A stretch of DNA of 9,349 nt from Candidatus Omnitrophota bacterium (GTDB taxonomy: Bacteria; Omnitrophota; Gorgyraeia; 2-02-FULL-51-18), in NCBI GenBank assembly GCA_023247935.1, contig JAHFFM010000064.1, positions 1 to 9,349 of the forward strand, written 5' to 3'. The position numbers and the translations under genes are program-made. A model generated the notes under the pieces. The model made no database searches. It worked only from the letters and a program-made list of their open reading frames with translations, and had not been told where the DNA came from. This document shows positions 6,244 to 9,349 of the stretch, piece by piece. Numbering within the stretch: position 1 is the first letter of the stretch; each line of letters begins with the position of its first letter.

Positions 6244-6722
6244 TTCACGGGCCCAATCAAAGGTTGCCTTTTATTATAACGGTAATCTTTTCTCAAAGCA
6301 TGCCCTTGAAATTGCTCGTACATCAAAATTCTCCGGAGATCGGGATGGCCTTTAAAAGAAACACCAAACATATCCCAGACTTCCCGCTCAAACCAATTTG
6401 CGGCTGGCCAAACACCCACCAACGAATCCACAACCGGATCTTTTTCCGGCACGGATACTTTTACAAAAAGACGGTGATTCTTTGTCGAGGAATAAAGGTT
6501 GTAAACGATTTCAAAACGCGATGCTTTTTCCTCCCAATGCAAATAATCGACCGCGAAAAGATCCATCAAAACGTCAAAATCAAATTCAGCGTCCTGTTTC
6601 AAAAACTCCATGACTTTTTTGAGCGACTCGCGCTTGATATAAATCAAGGCGTCGCCCTTTTGATCAATCGCTTCGGTGATGTCGCCTGAAAATTTGGATT
6701 TGATTTGGTCTATTAAATTCAT
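6240..6722 (-). CDS. nuoC: NADH-quinone oxidoreductase subunit C (30-kDa type)
   Basis: NuoC is a peripheral-arm subunit without cofactor that packs against NuoD. The 160-residue protein carries the family signature WFEREVWDMFGVSFKGHPDLR (110-130, continuing RIL) and GHALRKDY (140-147). The ATG at 6722 is chosen because AGGGG lies 5 nt upstream and the translation MNLIDQIKSKF starts like the family. The frame stays open for 60 codons further upstream, but that stretch reads through a palindrome (peptide CHCERSEAI) and into the nuoB end, so it is not coding. Downstream the stop overlaps the TTG start of the TPR gene. It is separate from nuoD, unlike the fused nuoCD of enterobacteria. Confidence 0.95.
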   Translation of the reverse strand: MNLIDQIKSKFSGDITEAIDQKGDALIYIKRESLKKVMEFLKQDAEFDFDVLMDLFAVDYLHWEEKASRFEIVYNLYSSTKNHRLFVKVSVPEKDPVVDSLVGVWPAANWFEREVWDMFGVSFKGHPDLRRILMYEQFQGHALRKDYRYNKRQPLIGPVN

Positions 6723-6727
6723 GATAA

Positions 6728-6732
6728 CCCCT
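6728..6732 (-). promoter_or_regulatory. Ribosome binding site of nuoC
   Basis: AGGGG on the minus strand with a 5-nt spacer to the ATG at 6722. A partial GTCATTGCxAGC repeat end (6733-6744) sits directly upstream. This site supports the short nuoC over the open extension across the palindrome. Confidence 0.6.
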
Positions 6733-6752
6733 GTCATTGCAAGCTGATAAAC

Positions 6753-6820
6753 CGTGTCATTGCGAGCGCAGCGAAGCAATCTCTGCGCAGAGATTGCTTC
6801 GCTGCGCTCGCAATGACACG
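6753..6820. repeat. Perfect 68-bp palindrome (GTCATTGCGAG family) between nuoB and nuoC
   Basis: The 34 bases 6753-6786 are the exact reverse complement of 6787-6820, with no loop and no mismatch. The ends are CGTGTCATTGCGAGCGCAGC and its complement. The element abuts the nuoB stop codon (6821-6823). A partial copy of the end, GTCATTGCAAGC (11 of 12 identical), lies at 6733-6744 beside the nuoC ribosome site. Translated, this family gives the CHCERSEAI-type peptide often seen in spurious protein predictions. Confidence 0.93.
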
Positions 6821-7303
6821 CTAAACTTCCTGCTTCTGTTTCTGAATTTTTTCCTGCAGCTTCATCAAGCCGTCCAAAACATTTTCCGGACGCGGCGGGC
6901 ATCCGGGAATATACACATCCACCGGAATAATCGTATCAATTCCCATCACGGTCGAATAATTATCATAAAATCCGCCGGTGCAGGTGCAAACGCCGAAAGC
7001 CACCACCCATTTGGGTTCGCACATTTGCTCATAAATTGTTTTTAAAACAGGCGCCATTTTATGGCTGATGGTGCCCACCACAAAAAGTACGTCCGATTGA
7101 CGGGGAGAAAATCTCGGAAAGCCGGCGCCGAAACGGTCCACGTCATAATGCGAGCAGGCCGTGGCCATGTACTCCATGCCGCAGCAGGCGGTGACAAAGG
7201 GGTATTGAAAAATCGAAAATTTTCTGGCCCAGCCGATAGCATCCCCGAGCTTCGAGGTCATGAGGCTGAATCTTTCAAGATTAGGGGTTGCTACTTCTCC
7301 CAC
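6821..7303 (-). CDS. nuoB: NADH-quinone oxidoreductase subunit B (cluster N2)
   Basis: NuoB holds 4Fe-4S cluster N2, the last electron carrier before quinone. The ligands are visible in the 160-residue protein: adjacent C40-C41 in TACCGMEYMA, C106 in GVCTCTGGFYDNY, and C135 in YIPGCPPRPE. A further cysteine, C108, sits two residues after C106, where E. coli has Asn. The start is a GTG at 7303, supported by AAGGAG 7 nt upstream within the end of nuoA; the two genes overlap by 13 nt. An alternative Met at residue 15 lacks that support. It ends directly against the 68-bp palindrome. Confidence 0.96.
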   Translation of the reverse strand: MGEVATPNLERFSLMTSKLGDAIGWARKFSIFQYPFVTACCGMEYMATACSHYDVDRFGAGFPRFSPRQSDVLFVVGTISHKMAPVLKTIYEQMCEPKWVVAFGVCTCTGGFYDNYSTVMGIDTIIPVDVYIPGCPPRPENVLDGLMKLQEKIQKQKQEV

Positions 7304-7659
7304 TGCAAAGCTCCTTTTTTCCAGGCATAAACATATCCGAGCATCAACACAAATACAAAAGTGAACATTTCAAAAATCCCGGTCCATCCTAATTTTCTCA
7401 AAATCACGGCCCAAGGAAAAAACCACACAATTTCCACGTCAAAAAGAATGAAAAGCATGGCGATAAGATAAAATTTGACGTTCATCCGGCCGTTGACGAT
7501 GCCAATTGGCTCTATTCCGCATTCAAACGGCTCGGCTTTGACGGGGTTCATTTTGTTTTTGGGGCCCAGGAGTGCGTTTAAAATAATGATCAGGGTCGCA
7601 ATCCCCCCCGCTAAAAGAAAAGTGACAAGAATGCCGATGTACTCGCTCTTTTGTTCCAT
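7291..7659 (-). CDS. nuoA: NADH-quinone oxidoreductase subunit A
   Basis: NuoA is a small membrane subunit with three transmembrane helices at the base of the complex I peripheral arm. The 122-residue protein shows helices near 7-31, 61-83 and 93-112. The conserved loop is KAEPFECGIEP (41-51; E43 and C47, with F for the common Y), and the second-helix motif is FYLIAMLFILFDVEIVWFFPWAV, with the conserved acidic pair D74/E76. The ATG at 7659 has AGGA at a short 3-nt spacing. It is the first gene of the nuo operon, about 55 nt downstream of the predicted transcription start. Its 3' end overlaps nuoB by 13 nt. Confidence 0.95.
   Translation of the reverse strand: MEQKSEYIGILVTFLLAGGIATLIIILNALLGPKNKMNPVKAEPFECGIEPIGIVNGRMNVKFYLIAMLFILFDVEIVWFFPWAVILRKLGWTGIFEMFTFVFVLMLGYVYAWKKGALQWEK
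7311..7316 (-). promoter_or_regulatory. Ribosome binding site of nuoB
   Basis: AAGGAG inside the end of nuoA, 7 nt before the GTG at 7303. It decides the GTG start and the 13-nt nuoA/nuoB overlap. Confidence 0.7.
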
Positions 7660-7720
7660 AAGTCCTATAAAAAGAATACGTTACGATATAAACTTTAAAA
7701 TTAAAATGCTGTCTATATTC

Positions 7721-7750
7721 ATTATAGGGTTAGCAGGTTCTTGCTGTCAA
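7721..7750 (-). promoter_or_regulatory. Consensus sigma70-type promoter of the nuo operon
   Basis: On the minus strand TTGACA (7750-7745) and TATAAT (7726-7721) are both perfect consensus hexamers, with an 18-nt spacer. The predicted start is near 7714, leaving a leader of about 55 nt, AT-rich, before nuoA. It lies in the only sizeable gap upstream of nuoA and points into it. The -35 box touches an inverted repeat arm (7749-7758). Confidence 0.8.
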
Positions 7751-7820
7751 CAAACACGTCTTACCGGAACCTGAGCGGATATCCCAAAGCGTACTACTGC
7801 GGGATCAGAGCGTGTTTGTT
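7749..7820. repeat. Inverted repeat between the PIN toxin gene and the nuo promoter
   Basis: Perfect 10-nt arms AACAAACACG (7749-7758) and CGTGTTTGTT (7811-7820) flank 52 nt that contain a second pair, ATCCC (7781-7785) / GGGAT (7801-7805). One arm abuts the PIN stop codon and the other runs into the nuo -35 box. No T-run follows, so an intrinsic terminator is not clear. It could serve as a processing site, an operator or a recombination relic. Confidence 0.55.
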
Positions 7821-8275
7821 CAATCCAAAAACGGCTCAATCCAATTTCTGAACAACTTCAATGCATCTGCCGGCACCACGATTGGGAAATCGACAAGCTT
7901 ATTCACGCCACGCGCCATGAAATCGCGCGTGTTCCAAGTCACAAAAGTGGAAACTTCAGCAAAATGGGCGGCGCATAGAATCGCTGCATCGCCCTTATCC
8001 AGTTTCTCCAAAAACGGCTTCATATCAACCACCGATGGATTCGGCACAACCTCCGGTTTTAGCTCTTTCCAGATTTGCCGACTTTCCTGAACCAGATCAG
8101 GAAACTTTCTTGTCACTACCCTGTCTATTTCTGTGACGACCTCTTCGGAAACGACCATACCAACCGTTTCTGTCGCCGCCAAGTTTAAAAGTTCTCGAGC
8201 CGCGCCAACGGGTGATCGCAAGCCAGCAATATATGCGCTGGTGTCGAAGAAAATCCTGTATTGCAAGACGCTCAT
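7820..8275 (-). CDS. PIN-domain toxin (VapC-like ribonuclease)
   Basis: A 151-residue PIN-domain protein, a Mg-dependent RNase fold typical of the toxin of type II toxin-antitoxin pairs. Candidate acidic residues: D11 in FFDTSAYIAG, E45 or E49 in SEEVVTEID, D96 in KGDAAILCAAH, and D118 in TWNTRDF, matching the D-E-D-D layout. The C-terminal sequence LVDFPIVVPADAL is also typical. The ATG at 8275 overlaps the stop of the AbrB-type gene by one base (TAATG), so translation is probably coupled to the antitoxin. An RNase target cannot be read from sequence. Family assignment is strong; toxicity is inferred. Confidence 0.88.
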   Translation of the reverse strand: MSVLQYRIFFDTSAYIAGLRSPVGAARELLNLAATETVGMVVSEEVVTEIDRVVTRKFPDLVQESRQIWKELKPEVVPNPSVVDMKPFLEKLDKGDAAILCAAHFAEVSTFVTWNTRDFMARGVNKLVDFPIVVPADALKLFRNWIEPFLD

Positions 8276-8517
8276 TAGGATTTTTCTTTGCGGATTTTTC
8301 TCAGATCTTGCAAAAGCTCGTCCAGGGTAATGCCTTTTTTTTTGGCTTCCTTCGAAAACTTGTCAGCAAAGGCCTCGAATTTCGAAGGTCCGGGAGCAAT
8401 AAAAATGCCGTTTCCCACCTTCGCCACTGACAAAATCGAATCCTTCGAAAGATGCAGTGCCCGCCGAATACTCATTGGGATTGTCACTTGTCCTTTTTCT
8501 CTCATCCTGGTCACCAT
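8275..8517 (-). CDS. AbrB/SpoVT-type antitoxin paired with the PIN toxin
   Basis: An 80-residue protein whose first half (MVTRMREKGQVTIPMSIRRAL...) is a swapped-hairpin AbrB DNA-binding domain with the hallmark KGQVTIP. The charged second half (SKFEAFADKFSKEAKKKGITLDELLQDLRKI) is the likely toxin-binding arm. It should neutralise the downstream PIN protein and repress its own operon. The ATG at 8517 is chosen because AGGAG lies 7 nt upstream and the domain begins there. An in-frame TTG at 8589 would add 24 unrelated residues and cover the candidate promoter. The stop overlaps the toxin start. Confidence 0.88.
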   Translation of the reverse strand: MVTRMREKGQVTIPMSIRRALHLSKDSILSVAKVGNGIFIAPGPSKFEAFADKFSKEAKKKGITLDELLQDLRKIRKEKS

Positions 8518-8524
8518 GGCTTTT

Positions 8525-8529
8525 CTCCT
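8525..8529 (-). promoter_or_regulatory. Ribosome binding site of the AbrB-type antitoxin
   Basis: AGGAG, 7 nt before the ATG at 8517. It fixes the start of the antitoxin. Confidence 0.65.
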
Positions 8530-8560
8530 ATTTTCATACTTATTCCTATTTTCTAACAAA

Positions 8561-8589
8561 AACGTACCACAGACAGGGGTGGATTTCAA
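8561..8589 (-). promoter_or_regulatory. Weak candidate promoter for the AbrB-PIN pair
   Basis: TTGAAA (8589-8584) and TACGTT (8566-8561) with a 17-nt spacer. The -35 is near consensus and the -10 is poor. A small CCAC (8567-8570) / GTGG (8579-8582) dyad between them might be an operator. Position fits; strength is doubtful. Confidence 0.35.
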
Positions 8590-8594
8590 ATAAC

Positions 8595-8643
8595 AAAGCG
8601 CCCAGCCAAATCTGACTTTTTATCAGATTTAACCGGACGCTTT
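8595..8643. terminator. Large hairpin after the RelE-type gene, possible terminator
   Basis: Arms AAAGCG (8595-8600) / CGCTTT (8638-8643) and an inner perfect stem AAATCTGA (8608-8615) / TCAGATTT (8623-8630) with a 7-nt loop, joined by a mismatched middle. It separates the two toxin-antitoxin units. There is no strong T-run, so Rho-independent termination is not assured. The rest of the gap (8644-8701) shows nothing I can assign. Confidence 0.45.
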
Positions 8644-8701
8644 AGGACATCCGATTGACGAGGGCTTACTTTGGAATTTAAAATGCCCCGCGCCTGCTTC
8701 A

Positions 8702-8995
8702 TCAGTGATAGGTTTGCTCATCCCTTTTCCTCAAAGCGATGATGGAAACAACCTTGTCCTTATCGTCGACATCGTAAAAAATCCTGCAATTTCTCACTCG
8801 AACGCGGTACTGCGCAAGATGATGAAAAATATCCAGAGGGGGTTTGACTTTCGTGACGCCATGCGGCCGCGGTTCATTTGCGAGATTGAGAACGGCTTTC
8901 ATAACTTCTTCTTGAACCGGCAAAGAAAACCGAGATAGTTCTTTTTCGAAATGCCTTTGGATGGACGGATGATTGAAAACAACCTTATATTTCAT
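8702..8995 (-). CDS. RelE/ParE-superfamily toxin
   Basis: A 97-residue protein with the RelE/ParE fold pattern: N-terminal strand KYKVVFNHPSIQRHFEKEL, helix with EEVMKAVLNLANEPRPHGVTKVK (K49, K51), then YRVRVRNCRIFYDVDDKDKVVSIIALRKRDEQTYH. The basic residues R64/R66/R68/R71 and K90/R91 with Y96/H97 sit where RelE mRNA interferases carry their catalytic and RNA-binding residues. The ATG at 8995 lies 3 nt after the antitoxin stop, and there is no good ribosome site, so it probably relies on coupling. A ParE-type gyrase target cannot be excluded. Activity is inferred from the family and the neighbour. Confidence 0.87.
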   Translation of the reverse strand: MKYKVVFNHPSIQRHFEKELSRFSLPVQEEVMKAVLNLANEPRPHGVTKVKPPLDIFHHLAQYRVRVRNCRIFYDVDDKDKVVSIIALRKRDEQTYH

Positions 8996-8998
8996 ACT

Positions 8999-9298
8999 TC
9001 AAGATTGATTTCGTCGGGCCTTAAATTTTTTAAATGATTCGGCGACTGAAATGGACTTTACGTGTTCGTTTCGCGCGCGGCGGGAAAGCTTCACCCATCC
9101 GGCCAGCGCTTTGTCTTGCATCTCTTCCAGAGTTTCCGAGATCTCCACCACCACATCGTATGGCAAAATCACGCGTTTGGGGCGGCCACGCTCGGTTACG
9201 ACGATCGGTTTTGAAGTTTTTAACCGCTGGGAAAGGTGGTTTTTCAGATCACGCACCCCAATGTGCGTCGCCCTTAATATAGAAGCAGCTAGCGTCAT
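8999..9298 (-). CDS. Phd/YefM-type antitoxin
   Basis: A 99-residue protein with the Phd/YefM N-terminal DNA-binding and dimerisation domain (about 12-60): THIGVRDLKNHLSQRLKTSKPIVVTERGRPKRVILPYDVV. The basic C-terminal tail (about 70-99) would be the toxin-binding part. Its job is to bind the downstream RelE/ParE-type protein and repress the shared promoter. The ATG at 9298 has a strong GGAGG 6 nt upstream. The promoter and direct repeats just upstream suit autoregulation. The antitoxin-then-toxin order and the 3-nt gap are standard for such pairs. Confidence 0.87.
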   Translation of the reverse strand: MTLAASILRATHIGVRDLKNHLSQRLKTSKPIVVTERGRPKRVILPYDVVVEISETLEEMQDKALAGWVKLSRRARNEHVKSISVAESFKKFKARRNQS

Positions 9299-9304
9299 GA
9301 CTTT

Positions 9305-9309
9305 CCTCC
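9305..9309 (-). promoter_or_regulatory. Ribosome binding site of the Phd-type antitoxin
   Basis: GGAGG with a 6-nt spacer to the ATG at 9298, the strongest ribosome site in the window after that of nuoB. Confidence 0.7.
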
Positions 9310-9310
9310 A

Positions 9311-9347
9311 TGTGGCTACTATTGTAGCTACATTAAGTTTAGCTTAC
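9311..9347. promoter_or_regulatory. Operator-like direct repeats over the antitoxin promoter
   Basis: Plus-strand repeats TGTGGCTAC (9311-9319), TGTAGCTAC (9323-9331) and the looser TTTAGCTTAC (9338-9347) start 12 to 15 nt apart and cover the promoter. Phd-type antitoxins commonly repress by binding such sites; the assignment here is inference. Confidence 0.45.
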
Positions 9348-9349
9348 AA
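9321..9349 (-). promoter_or_regulatory. Candidate promoter of the Phd-RelE cassette
   Basis: TTGTAA (9349-9344), 17-nt spacer, TACAAT (9326-9321). The -10 matches five of six consensus bases and the -35 four of six. The palindrome TGTAGCTACA (9323-9332) overlaps the -10. Confidence 0.55.

Noticed and set aside
6723..6902. N-terminal extension of nuoC by 60 codons (peptide with CHCERSEAI)
   Set aside because: It is the translation of the 68-bp palindrome and of the nuoB end in another frame. The ATG at 6722 has a good ribosome site and family-like N-terminus.
7749..7820. Integron attC site downstream of the PIN gene
   Set aside because: The arm ends lack the RYYYAAC and GTTRRRY cores and no integrase is visible.
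8518..8589. Longer AbrB-type protein starting at TTG 8589
   Set aside because: The added 24 residues resemble nothing in the family, and AGGAG marks the ATG at 8517.
8288..8593. Plus-strand open frame opposite the AbrB-type gene
   Set aside because: It mirrors a well-supported antitoxin with a ribosome site, and its translation shows no recognisable domain.

Overview
The window carries the 5' part of a respiratory complex I (NADH:quinone oxidoreductase, nuo) operon, preceded by two toxin-antitoxin cassettes. Every gene is on the minus strand, so transcription runs from high to low coordinates. Gene content, an exported TPR protein and the crowd of short palindromic repeats suggest an uncultured Gram-negative bacterium. 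The repeats resemble those I associate with environmental genomes such as Omnitrophota, Elusimicrobiota or deltaproteobacterial lineages. This placement is inference; no rRNA or other marker gene is present.

Layout in transcription order: (1) 9349-8999, promoter, operator-like repeats and a Phd/YefM-type antitoxin, followed after 3 nt by a RelE/ParE-type toxin (8995-8702). (2) 8701-8518, a spacer with a large hairpin and a weak candidate promoter. (3) 8517-7820, an AbrB-type antitoxin whose stop overlaps the start of a PIN-domain toxin. (4) 7819-7660, an inverted repeat and a strong sigma70-type promoter (TTGACA, 18 nt, TATAAT) reading into nuoA. (5) 7659-1, nuoA, nuoB, nuoC, an unexpected secreted TPR-repeat gene, nuoD, nuoE, nuoF, nuoG and the first 59 codons of nuoH, which runs off the window. 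Junctions are tight: nuoA/nuoB overlap by 13 nt, nuoC/TPR share TTGA, nuoG/nuoH share TGATG. The cluster ligands of NuoB, NuoE, NuoF and NuoG are all visible, so the genes look functional.

The most unusual aspect is how heavily the nuo operon is loaded with short structured repeats of several unrelated types. Every non-overlapping gene junction from nuoB to nuoG holds one. There are three GTCAT...ATGAC elements (nuoB/C, TPR/nuoD, nuoD/E) and two inverted repeats built from CGAARRR heptads (nuoE/F, nuoF/G). Three more palindromic elements appear to sit in frame inside coding sequence: one in nuoF next to the FMN-binding segment and two in nuoG. They add Gly/Pro/Ala/Ser-rich peptides without breaking the frame. 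A fourth protein effect is a 26-residue nuoF tail, including its stop codon, written by a repeat.

I see no phage, CRISPR, transposase, tRNA or rRNA. The candidates for something new are the TPR protein lodged between nuoC and nuoD, and the repeat-driven remodelling of complex I subunits.
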